Source: Micromonospora sp. CB01531
GTDB taxonomy: Bacteria > Actinomycetota > Actinomycetes > Mycobacteriales > Micromonosporaceae
DNA length: 64,000 nucleotides
Direction of reading: 5' to 3'
NCBI RefSeq assembly: GCF_001905095.1
Contig: NZ_LWLS01000061.1
Location: 186,001-250,000 of the forward strand
Under the pieces are notes generated by a model that saw only the letters and a list, made by a program, of their open reading frames with translations, was not told the origin of the DNA and ran no database searches. Positions 52,555 to 62,283 of this stretch are shown here, one piece after another (position 1 is the stretch's first letter; the number at the start of each line of letters is the position of its first letter). Made by a program: the position numbers and the translations under genes.

Positions 52555-55170
52555 ATGACGGATACGGCGAGGACGGGCCGCGCCGGCGTCCCCGAGCGTC
52601 CGACCCTGGACGGCATCGAGGAGACCTGGGCGCGCCGCTGGCAGGAGGAGGGCACGTACGCGTTCGACCGCTCGAAGGCGGCTGTCCGGGGTCGCGACAC
52701 GGCGTCAGACGCGCCGAGCCCGGATGGTCGTAGCTCGGACGTGTACGCGATCGACACCCCGCCGCCGACCGTATCCGGCGAACTGCACATGGGACACGTC
52801 TTCTCCTACACGCACACCGACACCGTGGCCCGGTTCCAGCGGATGCGCGGCCGGACGGTCTTCTACCCGATGGGCTGGGACGACAACGGCCTGCCCACCG
52901 AGCGGCGGGTGCAGAACGTGTACGGGGTGCGCTGCGACCCGGCCCTGCCGTACGACCCGGAGTGGCAGCCGCCGGCCACGCCGGTGAGCGAGGCGGCCCG
53001 CAAGGACCCGGCCCCGATCTCCCGGCGCAACTTCATCGAGCTGTGCGAGCAGCTCACCACGGCGGACGAGCAGGTCTTCGAGGCGCTGTGGCGGCGACTG
53101 GGGCTGTCGGTGGACTGGTCGCTGACCTACACCACGATCGGGCGGGTGGCCCGGGCGACCAGCCAGCGGGCGTTCCTGCGCAACCTGGCCCGGGGCGAGG
53201 CGTACCAGGCGGAGGCGCCAACGCTCTGGGACGTCGGGTTCGCCACCGCCGTGGCCCAGGCCGAGCTGGAGGACCGGGAGCGGCCCGGCGCGTACCACCG
53301 GCTGCGCTTCCACGGGCCGGGCGGGCGTGAGGTGCTGATCGACACCACCCGACCGGAGCTGCTGCCGGCCTGCGTGGCGCTGGTCTGCCACCCGGACGAC
53401 GAGCGGTACGCGGACCTGGTCGGCGCGTCGGTGCGTACCCCGGTCTTCGGGGTCGAGGTGCCGGTGCGCGCGCACCCGCTGGCGGACCCGGCCAAGGGCA
53501 CGGGCATCGCGATGGTCTGCACCTTCGGCGACCTGACCGACGTGACCTGGTGGCGGGAGCTGCAGCTCGACACCCGGGTGGTGATCGGCCGGGACGGGCG
53601 GCTGCTGCCCGAGCCGCCGGCCGGGGTGCCGGCGGAGCCCTACGCGGCGCTGGCCGGGCAGACCGTCAACGGCGCCCGGCGCACCGTGGTGCAGCTGCTA
53701 ACCGACGCGGGTGATCTGGTGGGCGAGCCGCGCCCGATCACTCACCCGGTGAAGTTCTACGAGCGGGGCGACCGGCCACTGGAGATCGTCTCCACCCGGC
53801 AGTGGTACCTGCGCAACGGCGGGCGCGACCCGGAGCTGCGCGACGAGCTGCTGGCCCGCGGCCGGGAACTGCGCTGGGTGCCGGAGCACATGCGGCACCG
53901 CTACGAGCACTGGGTGGGCGGCCTGACCGGAGACTGGCTGGTCAGCCGGCAGCGCTTCTTCGGCGTGCCGGTGCCGGTGTGGTACCGGCTCGACGACGCT
54001 GGCGAGCCGGACTGGTCCCACCCTCTCACACCGGACGAGTCGATGCTCCCGGTCGACCCGTCCGGCGAGCCGCCACCCGGCTACGAGGAGGCGCAGCGCG
54101 GGCTGCCAGGCGGCTTCGTCGGCGACCCGGACGTGCTGGACACCTGGGCCACCTCGTCGCTGACCCCACAGATCGTCGGTGGTTGGGAGACCGACCCGGA
54201 CCTGTTCCGCCGGGTCTTCCCGATGGACCTGCGGCCGCAGGGGCAGGAGATCATCCGGACCTGGCTCTTCGCCACCGCGGTCCGGTCCCACCTGGAGCAC
54301 GGCGTGCTGCCCTGGCGCGACGCGGTGCTCTCCGGCTGGATCCTCGACCCGGACCGCAAGAAGATGTCCAAGTCCAAGGGGAACGTGGTCACCCCGATGG
54401 ACCTGCTTGTGCAGCACGGCTCCGACGCGGTGCGATACTGGGCCGCCAGCGGCAAGCCGGGGATGGACCTGGCCTTCGACCCGGCGCAGATCAAGGTCGG
54501 GCGGCGGCTCGCCACCAAGCTGCTCAACGCGTCCCGGTTCGCGCTCGGGCTGGGTGCCGCCGACGCGTTGGGCGCGCCGGCGACCGAGCCGTTGGACACC
54601 GCCATGCTCGCCGAACTGTCCGGCGTGGTCGCCGCCGCGACCGCCGCCTTCGACGGGTACGACCACACCGCCGCGCTGATGGCGACGGAGGCGTTCTTCT
54701 GGCGGTTCTGCGACGACTACATCGAGCTGGTGAAGGAGCGCGCCTACGGCTCCGGGCCGGGGGCGGACTCGGCGCGGGCCGCGCTGGCCACCGCACTCTC
54801 GGTGCAGCTGCGGCTGTTCGCCCCGGTGCTGCCCTTCGTCACCGAGGAGGTCTGGTCCTGGTGGCGGTACGGCTCGGTGCACCGCGCACCGTGGCCCACG
54901 ACCTACGAGGTGGGTCGGGCCACCCAGGGACCGGGTGACCCGCAGCTGCTGCGGCTGGCCGCGGACGCGCTGGGCCAGGTGCGCCGGGCCAAGTCGGAAC
55001 GGAAGCTGTCGATGAAGGCGGACGTGCCACTGGCCGAGGTGCTCGGCCCGGCCGCCCAGCTCGACCAGCTCACCCTGATCGCCGACGACCTCCGGGCGGC
55101 GGGCCGGATCGCCAAGCTCGACCTGCTCCCCGACCGAACCCCCGAACTCGTCGTCGCCTGCGCGTTCTGA
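52555..55170 (+). CDS. valS: Valyl-tRNA synthetase, non-canonical (archaeal-like) type
   Basis: An 871-residue class I synthetase that charges tRNA-Val. HIGH is HMGH in [15 protein letters not shown] (~78) and KMSKS is [13 protein letters not shown] (~602); CP1 editing and anticodon-binding domains lie between and after. The start of the core ([40 protein letters not shown]) is closer to archaeal/rickettsial ValRS than to the usual bacterial form (which reads PPPNVTGSLHMGHA), and the C-terminal coiled-coil arm of bacterial ValRS is absent. It may be a second, horizontally acquired valS. ATG 52555 has TACGAT (52543-52548) 6 nt upstream; GTG 52519 is in frame but adds 12 non-conserved residues. 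Confidence 0.92.
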   Translation: MTDTARTGRAGVPERPTLDGIEETWARRWQEEGTYAFDRSKAAVRGRDTASDAPSPDGRSSDVYAIDTPPPTVSGELHMGHVFSYTHTDTVARFQRMRGRTVFYPMGWDDNGLPTERRVQNVYGVRCDPALPYDPEWQPPATPVSEAARKDPAPISRRNFIELCEQLTTADEQVFEALWRRLGLSVDWSLTYTTIGRVARATSQRAFLRNLARGEAYQAEAPTLWDVGFATAVAQAELEDRERPGAYHRLRFHGPGGREVLIDTTRPELLPACVALVCHPDDERYADLVGASVRTPVFGVEVPVRAHPLADPAKGTGIAMVCTFGDLTDVTWWRELQLDTRVVIGRDGRLLPEPPAGVPAEPYAALAGQTVNGARRTVVQLLTDAGDLVGEPRPITHPVKFYERGDRPLEIVSTRQWYLRNGGRDPELRDELLARGRELRWVPEHMRHRYEHWVGGLTGDWLVSRQRFFGVPVPVWYRLDDAGEPDWSHPLTPDESMLPVDPSGEPPPGYEEAQRGLPGGFVGDPDVLDTWATSSLTPQIVGGWETDPDLFRRVFPMDLRPQGQEIIRTWLFATAVRSHLEHGVLPWRDAVLSGWILDPDRKKMSKSKGNVVTPMDLLVQHGSDAVRYWAASGKPGMDLAFDPAQIKVGRRLATKLLNASRFALGLGAADALGAPATEPLDTAMLAELSGVVAAATAAFDGYDHTAALMATEAFFWRFCDDYIELVKERAYGSGPGADSARAALATALSVQLRLFAPVLPFVTEEVWSWWRYGSVHRAPWPTTYEVGRATQGPGDPQLLRLAADALGQVRRAKSERKLSMKADVPLAEVLGPAAQLDQLTLIADDLRAAGRIAKLDLLPDRTPELVVACAF

Positions 55171-55477
55171 TGCACGGCTGGCCCGGCCCGCTCGGCCGAG
55201 CCAGCCGTCCACGGGCGCGCGCCGGCTGGCGGCCGGCGGAGGGCGAGCCGGGACGACGCGAGCCCGGGTAGGCGCGAGCCAATGGCCACGGAGCGTAATA
55301 GCCGAGGCGGACGAGGATAACTTTGAGCGAGATGACTGTGAGGCATAAATATGCCTCACAGTCATCTCGCTCATGACGGGTTGCGCCAGCCCACGCGACA
55401 CGCCCGGGCCGTGCGCCCGTCGGACGGGACGAGGACGAGCCCCGACCCGGCCGGCGCGATCAACTCCCGGCCCGCGG
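55171..55477. other. 307-bp gap between valS and the ABC-2 operon
   Basis: Between convergent genes. It contains the 24-bp hairpin at 55324-55373 and otherwise nothing recognisable on either strand. Confidence 0.6.
55324..55373. repeat. Perfect 24-bp palindrome with 2-nt loop
   Basis: Left arm 55324-55347 (begins TGAGCGAGATGACTGTG), loop AA, right arm 55350-55373, perfectly complementary over 24 bp. It sits between convergent genes and can serve as terminator in both directions, but length, perfection and AT content suggest a dispersed palindromic element. Confidence 0.9.
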
Positions 55478-56188
55478 TCAGCTCGTCTCGCCAGCCACGC
55501 TGAACGAGCGAAGGCGGTCGATGGCCAGGATGGTGGAGCCGATCGCCACCAGGGCGGTCAGCACCGCGGCCACCGGCACGGAGACGGTGGTGCCGAGCAG
55601 TTCGGTGGGGGCGATCCGGTCGGCGATGGCGATCACCCACTGCTGGATGGAGAGCACCTTGGTGCCGTCCACGAACCGGCCGAGCAGCCCCTCCCAGATC
55701 AGCACGTAGACCAGCCCGAGCAGCACAGGCCGCCGGGTCAGCAGGCTGAGCACCAGGAACAGCGCCGAGTACGCCAGCGCGCCCAGCGCCGACGCGGCGG
55801 CGAGCCCCAGGCCGAGGCGTACCGAATCGGCGAGCACGCCCGCGACGTAGAGCGGGACGGCGACGGTGGCCGCGCTGACCCCGGTCGCCACCGCGAGCTT
55901 GGGCAGCACGATCTGCCAGCGCGGCAGCGGCTTGGTGAGGATGTGCACCACCGTGCCGTCGTCGATCTCGGCACCGAGCACCCCGGTGCCGACGATCAGC
56001 GCGACCACCGGCAGCACCACGGCGAGCCCGAGGCCGACCAGCACCGGCGGCCCCCACTGGCCCGGGTCGACCCCGAGCGAACGGGAGACGATCGCGAGCA
56101 CCAGCAGCAGCGCGGGCAGCGGGAGCAGCAGCAGGAACCGGCGCCGGCCGAACAGCCCGCGCGCGGTGATCCAGGAAACGGTCGACAT
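55478..56188 (-). CDS. ABC-2 type transporter permease
   Basis: A 236-residue membrane protein with six helices (first at ~18-36: FLLLLPLPALLLVLAIVSRS) and an ABC-2 permease segment ALIVGTGVLGAEIDDGTVVH followed by TKPLPRWQIVLPKL, typical of permeases paired with CcmA-like ATPases. ATG 56188 begins 3 bp after the ATPase stop. Last gene of a four-gene ABC-2 operon read leftward. Confidence 0.87.
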   Translation of the reverse strand: MSTVSWITARGLFGRRRFLLLLPLPALLLVLAIVSRSLGVDPGQWGPPVLVGLGLAVVLPVVALIVGTGVLGAEIDDGTVVHILTKPLPRWQIVLPKLAVATGVSAATVAVPLYVAGVLADSVRLGLGLAAASALGALAYSALFLVLSLLTRRPVLLGLVYVLIWEGLLGRFVDGTKVLSIQQWVIAIADRIAPTELLGTTVSVPVAAVLTALVAIGSTILAIDRLRSFSVAGETS

Positions 56189-56191
56189 GAG

Positions 56192-57151
56192 TCAGCTCCC
56201 CACCAGATAGGAGAAGACGCTCTCCAGCGATTCGTCCTCGGGCGTCAGGGACCGGACCCGGATGCCCCGGGCCAGCGCGATCTTCGGCAGTGCCCGGGTG
56301 AAGGCACCGTAGTCGCCGGCCCGGACGGTGAGCCCGTCCCGGCCCAGCTCCACCCCGGTGACCGACGGCTCGGCGATCAGCGCGACCGCGAGGGCCCGGT
56401 CGTCCGTGGAGCGGACCGCGAAGACGTGCGGCCGGTTGGTCATCAGCCGCCGGATGGTTCGGTAGTCGCCGGAGGCGGCCAGCCGGCCGGCCACCATCAC
56501 CTGGACGGTGCCGGAGACCTGCTCGACCTCCTCCAGGATGTGCGAGCTGAACAGGATGGTCCGGCCAGCGTCGCCGAGGCGGTGCAGCAGGGCCATCATG
56601 TGCAGCCGCTGCCGCGGGTCCATCCCGTTGAACGGCTCGTCGAGCAGCAGCACCTGCGGGTCGTGGACCAGCGCGGCGGCCACCCGGGTGCGCTGCCGCA
56701 TGCCCTTGGAGTAGGTGCCGATCCGCCGGTCCTGCGCGTCCGCCATCTCGACCAGGTCGATCGCCCGACGGGCCGCGGCCGCCGGGTCGGGCAGCCGGTG
56801 CAGCTTCGCGCTGGCCAGCACGAACTCGTACGCGGAGAGGAAGGCGTGCACCGCCTCCCGCTCGCTGACCAGGCCGAGCCGCCGGTAGACGTCCGGGTTG
56901 CGCCAGGTCGGCTCCCCGTCGAGGGTCACCGCACCCCGGGACGGGGCGAGAAAGCCGGCCATCATGTGCAGCAGGGTGGTTTTCCCGGCGCCGTTCGGCC
57001 CGAGCAGCCCGGTCACCCCGGGCCCGAGCCGCATGGTGACGTCGTTGACCGCCACCACGTTGCCGTACCAGCGGGAGACCCCGGCCAGGTCGAGGGTGGA
57101 CGCGGGCGTGGTCGGCGCCGCCGCCTGCGGGCCGGCACTGATCGTGGTCAT
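56192..57151 (-). CDS. ABC transporter ATP-binding protein (second ATPase of the operon)
   Basis: A 319-residue CcmA-type ATPase: Walker A GPNGAGKTT, signature YSKGMRQRTRVAAALVHD, Walker B LLLDEPFNGMD, H-loop FSSHIL, then a ~100-residue regulatory C-terminal domain. It pairs most likely with the permease just downstream. Overlaps the upstream permease stop by four bases (ATGA). Confidence 0.92.
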   Translation of the reverse strand: MTTISAGPQAAAPTTPASTLDLAGVSRWYGNVVAVNDVTMRLGPGVTGLLGPNGAGKTTLLHMMAGFLAPSRGAVTLDGEPTWRNPDVYRRLGLVSEREAVHAFLSAYEFVLASAKLHRLPDPAAAARRAIDLVEMADAQDRRIGTYSKGMRQRTRVAAALVHDPQVLLLDEPFNGMDPRQRLHMMALLHRLGDAGRTILFSSHILEEVEQVSGTVQVMVAGRLAASGDYRTIRRLMTNRPHVFAVRSTDDRALAVALIAEPSVTGVELGRDGLTVRAGDYGAFTRALPKIALARGIRVRSLTPEDESLESVFSYLVGS

Positions 57152-58029
57152 CGGGCGGCCACCTTCCGGTATCGGAGCAGGAGCAGGGCGACGCAGCCGG
57201 CCACCAGCACCACGGCGGCGGCCACGTAGACGGGCCCGAACTGGCCGATCTCCGCTTCGGCCTGCGCGCCGGGAGCGAGCAGGTCGCCGAGGGTGTACCG
57301 GCCGACAGCATGGATCAGGCTGGGGGGCGAGCCGAGCAGCGCCAGCTCGTTGACCGTCCGGGACGGCATGATCGAGAGGATGCCGACGATCGGGGTGGTC
57401 ATCAGGAACACGGCCACGATGCCGCCGGCCGCGAACGCCCGTTTGCCGGTGAGCGAAGCGATGAGCAGCCCGATCGAGGCGAAGACCATCGCCCACAGGG
57501 CCGCGTAGAGCAGGCCGGGCAGCAGGTCGAGCAGTTCGTCCCAGACCCCGTGCATGCCGTTGTCGGTGGTGAACGCGGCGCCGAGGAACATCACCAGCTG
57601 CGGCGCGCCGAGCAGCAGCCAGAGCGCGGTGCCCAGCGCGCCGAGCTTGGCCAGCGCGTAGTCGCCGCGCGGCAGCGGCCGGGAGAAGTAGAGCGGCAGC
57701 ACGCCGCTGAGCAGGTCGCGGGAGACCAGCTCCGGCCCGACCACCGCGACGAAGAAGATGACCAGCCAGCTCATCGCGTCGGCGAACTGGGCGTACGTCA
57801 TGACGACCTGGCCGGTCTGGGTGCGTACCGCGGTCAGCCCGGCGGCGACGATCACCACGATGCCGACCACCAGCCAGGGGAAGATCTTCGCCTTGGCGGA
57901 CCGGCCGAGGCCGAACGCGGTCCGCAGGCCGTGCAGGTAGAGCGCGCCGAAGACGTGCCGGCGGCCCAGCCGCGGGCCGGTGTAGCGCTGGTAGCCGATG
58001 TCGTGGATGACGCCGGTCGGCTCAGACAT
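57148..58029 (-). CDS. ABC-2 type transporter permease
   Basis: A 293-residue membrane protein: N-terminal cytoplasmic part (IHDIGYQRYTGPRLGRRHVF), six helices, and the conserved segment VGPELVSRDLLSGVLPLYFS with RPLPRGDYALAKL. The opening GxIHDIGYQRYxGPRLGR is the signature of a group of actinobacterial ABC-2 permeases. Its start overlaps the stop of the first ATPase by eight bases. Confidence 0.88.
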   Translation of the reverse strand: MSEPTGVIHDIGYQRYTGPRLGRRHVFGALYLHGLRTAFGLGRSAKAKIFPWLVVGIVVIVAAGLTAVRTQTGQVVMTYAQFADAMSWLVIFFVAVVGPELVSRDLLSGVLPLYFSRPLPRGDYALAKLGALGTALWLLLGAPQLVMFLGAAFTTDNGMHGVWDELLDLLPGLLYAALWAMVFASIGLLIASLTGKRAFAAGGIVAVFLMTTPIVGILSIMPSRTVNELALLGSPPSLIHAVGRYTLGDLLAPGAQAEAEIGQFGPVYVAAAVVLVAGCVALLLLRYRKVAAR

Positions 58030-58936
58030 GGCTGGGCTCCCTCGTCGCGAAGAGTTCGGCCACCCGGTGCCGCCGCTGGTCCAGCCGGTGCAGCGGCAGG
58101 TCCAGCTCGGCGACCGCGCCGAGGATCAGGTCGTAGGTGGCGTCGTCGGCGAGCGGGACGAGCAGCAGCCGTCCCTCCCGCGACACCGGCAGCTGGAGCG
58201 CGGCGAGCCGGGCGGCCAACTCCTCCGTGCCCTCGCTGACCTCGACGGCGAGCACGTCGGTGGCGGAGGTCATCGCGGCCACCCGGTCGGCGCGCAGTAG
58301 CCGCCCGCCGTCGATGGCGACGAGGGTGTCGCAGATCCGCTCGACCTCGCCGAGCAGGTGCGAGCAGACCACCACGGAGATGCCGAACTCGGTGCCGATC
58401 CGGTGGATCAGGGCGAGCATGGCGTCCCGGCCGGCCGGGTCGAGGCCGTTGGTGGGCTCGTCGAGCAGGAGCAGGTCGGGGTCGTGCACCAGGGCCTGGG
58501 CGAGCTTCACCCGCTGCTTCATGCCGGTGGAGTAGCCACCGACGGCCCGGTGGCGCTCCTCGTGCAGGCCGACGTGGCGCAGCGCCTCGGAGGCCCGCTC
58601 CCGGGCGACCGTCCGCGGCAGGCCGCTGATCCGACCCAGGTGGGTGACCAGCTCGGCGGCGGACAGGTCGGGCGGGAGGGCGTCGTGTTCGGGCATGTAG
58701 CCGACCCGGGCGCGGACCGCGGCCGGGTCGGTGGTGGGGTCGAGGCCGAGCACGGAGACCCGACCACTGGTCGGGGCGAGCAGGCCCAGCAGGATCTTGA
58801 TCAGGGTGGACTTGCCGGCGCCGTTGGCGCCGACCAGCCCGATGATCCCCGGCTCGACCGACACCGTGAGGTCGGCCAGCGCGGTGACCCGACCTCCGTA
58901 CGTCTTGGTCAGCGACTCGGTCGCGAGCAGTGTCAC
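58022..58936 (-). CDS. ABC transporter ATP-binding protein (first ATPase of the operon)
   Basis: A 304-residue ATPase with Walker A GANGAGKST, signature YSTGMKQRVKLAQALVHD, Walker B LLLDEPTNGLD and H-loop VVCSHL. First gene of the operon ATPase-permease-ATPase-permease, all overlapping or nearly so, which points to two related exporters or one asymmetric complex made together. GTG 58936 gives the usual start TLLATESLTKTYG. It is divergent from the DM13 gene. Substrate unknown. Confidence 0.92.
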   Translation of the reverse strand: MTLLATESLTKTYGGRVTALADLTVSVEPGIIGLVGANGAGKSTLIKILLGLLAPTSGRVSVLGLDPTTDPAAVRARVGYMPEHDALPPDLSAAELVTHLGRISGLPRTVARERASEALRHVGLHEERHRAVGGYSTGMKQRVKLAQALVHDPDLLLLDEPTNGLDPAGRDAMLALIHRIGTEFGISVVVCSHLLGEVERICDTLVAIDGGRLLRADRVAAMTSATDVLAVEVSEGTEELAARLAALQLPVSREGRLLLVPLADDATYDLILGAVAELDLPLHRLDQRRHRVAELFATREPSHV

Positions 58937-59078
58937 GATGACCAGCGTAAGAAGTGGACGCCGCCCCGGGTATCGGGAAACGCTCGGGGATGCCCCTGAT
59001 TCCGCCCGTACGGTCGGTAAGGGTTTCGTAAGCGCGGCGACCGGTGACCGCGGGCGCCGGGCGCGGAAGACTCGGCAC

Positions 59079-59645
59079 ATGCCGAGCCGACTGCTTCGCA
59101 CCCCGCTGACCTGGGTCGTGGTCGCCGTCCTCGCGGCCGGCGCCGCGGCCGGCCTGTACTGGTTCCGGCCCTGGACGCTGGTCACCGACACCGAGGTGCA
59201 CGAACGGCTCACCGCGGTCGAGGAGATCACCCCGGCCCCGACCACGTCCGCGTCCACCGCGAGTCCCGCCACCACCACCCCGGCGGGGCCGACCCTGGTG
59301 AGCCGGGGCGAGTTCGTCAGCCATGAGCACGACACCCGGGGCAGTGCCCGGATCGTCCGGACCGCCGGGGATCGGTACCGGCTGGAACTGGCCGGGCTGG
59401 ACACCTCGAACGGTCCGGATCTTCAGGTCTGGCTGACCGACCAGCCGGTTCGTACCGGGCCGTCCGGGTGGCACGTCTTCGACGACGGGCGCCACGTCGC
59501 GCTCGGCCCGCTCAAGGGGAACCGGGGGAACCAGGCGTACGAGATCCCTGCCGGAACCGATCTCACCGGGCTGACCAGCGTCGCCATCTGGTGCCAGCGC
59601 TTCGCCGTGTCGTTCGGCGCGGCCCCGCTCACCCCCGCCGGCTGA
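59079..59645 (+). CDS. Membrane-anchored DM13-domain protein
   Basis: A 188-residue protein with one N-terminal helix (PLTWVVVAVLAAGAAAGLYW) and an outside DM13 domain: GEFVSHEHDTRGSARIVR, LAGLDTSNGPDLQVWLTD, GNQAYEIPAGTDL and VAIWCQRFAVSFGAAPL. DM13 domains are proposed to take part in redox or copper-linked electron transfer because of a conserved Cys (here in IWCQRF). A Thr/Pro/Ala linker joins helix and domain. Function in bacteria is untested. Confidence 0.88.
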   Translation: MPSRLLRTPLTWVVVAVLAAGAAAGLYWFRPWTLVTDTEVHERLTAVEEITPAPTTSASTASPATTTPAGPTLVSRGEFVSHEHDTRGSARIVRTAGDRYRLELAGLDTSNGPDLQVWLTDQPVRTGPSGWHVFDDGRHVALGPLKGNRGNQAYEIPAGTDLTGLTSVAIWCQRFAVSFGAAPLTPAG

Positions 59646-59757
59646 GCCGATCGGCGTCCGCCGCGCCAACGGGCGGTGGCCGGGAGGTGGAGTGGCGCTC
59701 TCGACCGATCGCCGGTGGGCTGAGAAACTGTGTGCCGGCCGGTGAGTTGGGGGTTCG

Positions 59758-61287
59758 ATGAGCAACGGGTGGGTGCTGCCCGAGGACGTGTTGCGGGACG
59801 CGCCGGCGTACGCGCCTCGCCCCGGTGAGCTGGCCGATCTGGAGTTGCTGCTGACCGGGGCGTACGCCCCGCTGACCGGCTTCATGGCCCGCGCCGACCT
59901 GGCCTCGCTGAGCCGGCGCGGCCGGCTCGCCGATGGCACGCCGTGGCCGGTGCCGGTGACCCTCCATGTGCCCGCGGCGCTCGCCGACGGGCTGGAGCTG
60001 GACGACCCGCTGCGCCGGGCACTGGTGCTCACCGACGGTGAGGGTGCCCCAGTGGCGGCGATGGACGTGACCGACGTCTGGCCGGTCCGCGACGGCATGA
60101 CGGGCGTGGGTGGCGCGGTGCGCCGGCTGGGCGACGGCGGCCACGGGCCGTTCCAGCGGCTGCGGCGCAGCCCCGACGAGGTCCGCGGGCTGCTGCCGCC
60201 GGGGCGGGTGCTCGGGGTCTTCGCCGACCGTCCGCTGCACCGGCCGCAGCTCGCGCAGATCGCGCACGCCGCCCGCACCCTGGGCGCGCACCTGCTGGTG
60301 ATGATCCCGGTGGGTGAGGCGGCGACCGGCGGGGTGCCGTCCGAGGCGCTGGTGCGCAGCGTGTTCGCCGCCCGGGACCGGATGCCTCCGGCCACCCTGC
60401 TGGCGGTGCCACTGGTGCGGCGGCGCGACGAGATCAGCGACGCCCTGCTCCGGGCCCGGGTCGCCGCCGCGTACGGGGTGACCCACCTGCTCTCCACCGA
60501 GGGGATGCTCTCCGGGGCCGGGCTGCGCGTGCTCGTGCCCCGGGAACTGGCGTACGACAACCGGGACGGGCAGTGGCGCTGGCGGGAGGACATCCCGCCG
60601 CGCAACCGGCGGCTGGCGCTCAGCCAGGAGGAGATCGACGACCTGCTGGACCGGGGCTTCCCGCTGCCCGAGTGGCACACCCCGCCGGCGGTGGCCAAGG
60701 AGCTGGCGCGGGCCCGTCCGGCGCGCCGGCACCGGGGCCTGGTGATCTTCCTCACCGGCCTCTCCGGCTCCGGGAAGTCGACCATCGCCCGGGGCCTGGC
60801 CGACCTGTTGCGCGAGGGCGGCGACCGGAGCATCACGTTGCTCGACGGGGACGTGGTGCGCCGGGAGCTCTCCGCCGGGCTGGGCTTCACCAGGGCCGAC
60901 CGGGACGCCAACGTCCGGCGGATCGGCTGGGTGGCCGCCGAGATCGCCCGGCACCGGGGGGTCGGCATCTGCTGCCCGATCGCCCCGTACGCGGCCGCCC
61001 GGGCCACCGCCCGGGAGATGGCGCAGGCGGCCGGGGCCGGCTTCCTGCTGGTCCACGTCGCGACCCCGCTGGAGGTCTGCGAGCAGCGCGACCGCAAGGG
61101 CCTGTACGCCCGCGCCCGTGCCGGCCTGATCACCGGGATGACCGGCATCGACGACCCGTACGAGGAGCCCACCGATGCCGACCTGGTGGTAGACACCACG
61201 GACATGACGGTCGAGGAGGCGGTCCAGCGGGTGATGGAGCACCTGACCGAGACCGGCTGGGTGGAACCCCGCCTCCAGCCGGCCTGA
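59758..61287 (+). CDS. cysC: Adenylyl-sulfate kinase with degenerate ATP-sulfurylase-like N-terminal domain
   Basis: A 509-residue fusion. Residues ~325-509 are a complete APS kinase: P-loop GLSGSGKST, LLDGDVVRRELSAGLGF, RRIGWVAAEIARHRGV, KGLYARARAGLITGMTG; it makes PAPS from APS. Residues ~1-320 follow ATP sulfurylase (ITGAYAPLTGFM-like LLTGAYAPLTGFM; a sulfurylase layout to AYDNRDGQWRWREDIPPR), but the nucleotide motif QxRNPxHRxH is reduced to ADRPLHRPQ and GRDHAG is replaced by STEGMLSGAG. The first domain is thus unlikely to make APS and may be structural or regulatory. Partner cysD/N genes are not in the window. Start ATG is preceded by GGTGAGTTGGGGG. Confidence 0.88.
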   Translation: MSNGWVLPEDVLRDAPAYAPRPGELADLELLLTGAYAPLTGFMARADLASLSRRGRLADGTPWPVPVTLHVPAALADGLELDDPLRRALVLTDGEGAPVAAMDVTDVWPVRDGMTGVGGAVRRLGDGGHGPFQRLRRSPDEVRGLLPPGRVLGVFADRPLHRPQLAQIAHAARTLGAHLLVMIPVGEAATGGVPSEALVRSVFAARDRMPPATLLAVPLVRRRDEISDALLRARVAAAYGVTHLLSTEGMLSGAGLRVLVPRELAYDNRDGQWRWREDIPPRNRRLALSQEEIDDLLDRGFPLPEWHTPPAVAKELARARPARRHRGLVIFLTGLSGSGKSTIARGLADLLREGGDRSITLLDGDVVRRELSAGLGFTRADRDANVRRIGWVAAEIARHRGVGICCPIAPYAAARATAREMAQAAGAGFLLVHVATPLEVCEQRDRKGLYARARAGLITGMTGIDDPYEEPTDADLVVDTTDMTVEEAVQRVMEHLTETGWVEPRLQPA

Positions 61288-61433
61288 CCTGGGCTCCCGC
61301 GCCGCCTGATCGGGGCCCGGCGCGCCGGCGCGCCGGCGGGCCGAGCAGTTCGGGCCGCCGCCCGTCAGGTCGCCGGAGAGCGGCGGCCGGCGGCCGCGCA
61401 CCCCTTTCTTCCGCCGCTTCCTCCTGCGCGCTA

Positions 61434-61455
61434 GTGTTCATTCTTGTTGGAACAC
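61434..61455. promoter_or_regulatory. Inverted repeat GTGTTC-N10-GAACAC before the DeoR gene
   Basis: A 6-bp perfect inverted repeat 46 bp before the deoR-type gene, in the only AT-richer patch of the gap. It may be the operator of the regulator itself. Confidence 0.35.
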
Positions 61456-61500
61456 GTTCGACCACGTGAGCACGGGGTCGGGAGGCGGAGGTGAGGTCGG

Positions 61501-62283
61501 GTGCTGGCACGGCAGCGGCAGGCGGCCATCCTGGAACGGGTCCGTGCCGCCGGAGGCGTACGCGTGACCGAGCTGGCCGGCGAGTTCGGCGTCTCCGACA
61601 TGACCATCCGGCGCGACCTGGAGACGCTGCACGAGCAGGGCCTGTTGGCCAAGGTGCACGGCGGGGCGACCCTCGCCGGCTCGACCGACGAGCCGGGCTT
61701 CCGGGCCAAGTCGGTCCGCCAGTCGGCGGAGAAGGCGGCGATCGCCGCCCGCGCCGCGAAGCTGGTCCGGCCCGGTGCCGCGGTCGCCCTCTCCGCCGGT
61801 ACGACCACCGCCGAGCTGGCCCGCCGCCTGGTCGACGTGCCCGGGCTGACCGTGGTGACCAACTCGCTGCCGGTGGCCGAGATCCTGCACGTCGCCGGCC
61901 GGCCGGACCAGACCGTGGTGCTCACCGGCGGGGTGCGTACCCCCTCCGACGCGCTGGTCGGCCCGCTGGCCGTGGCGGCGCTCGGGGCGCTCCACCTGGA
62001 CCTGCTCTTCCTCGGCGTGCACGGGATCAGCGAGCGGGCCGGGTTCACCACGCCCAACCTGATGGAGGCGGACACCAACCGGGCGCTGGTGGCCGCCGCC
62101 GACCGGCTGGTGGTGCTCGCCGACCACACCAAGTGGGGCACGGTCGGCATTTCCTCGATCGTCGGGCTGGACGCCGCCGACGTGCTGGTCACCGACGAAC
62201 GGCTGGCGCCGGAGGCGCGCCGGGTACTCGAGGAACGGGTCGGCGAACTGCTGATCGTCCGCGGCATGGAAGGGACGAAGTGA
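61501..62283 (+). CDS. DeoR/GlpR-family transcriptional regulator
   Basis: A 260-residue regulator: N-terminal HTH (RQAAILERVRAAGGVRVTEL, FGVSDMTIRRDLETLHEQGL) and the C-terminal sugar-phosphate sensor domain (ALSAGTTTAELARRL, TVVTNSLPVAEIL, LFLGVHGISERAGFTTPN). Such proteins repress sugar genes until a sugar phosphate binds. GTG 61501 has GGAGGTGAGG upstream. Its stop overlaps galT (GTGA), so it is likely the galactose-pathway regulator. Confidence 0.92.
   Translation: MLARQRQAAILERVRAAGGVRVTELAGEFGVSDMTIRRDLETLHEQGLLAKVHGGATLAGSTDEPGFRAKSVRQSAEKAAIAARAAKLVRPGAAVALSAGTTTAELARRLVDVPGLTVVTNSLPVAEILHVAGRPDQTVVLTGGVRTPSDALVGPLAVAALGALHLDLLFLGVHGISERAGFTTPNLMEADTNRALVAAADRLVVLADHTKWGTVGISSIVGLDAADVLVTDERLAPEARRVLEERVGELLIVRGMEGTK

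Noticed and set aside
57852..61205. 1117-codon minus frame spanning ABC, DM13 and cysC genes
   Set aside because: Ser/Arg/Pro-rich, spans genes of both directions, no domain.
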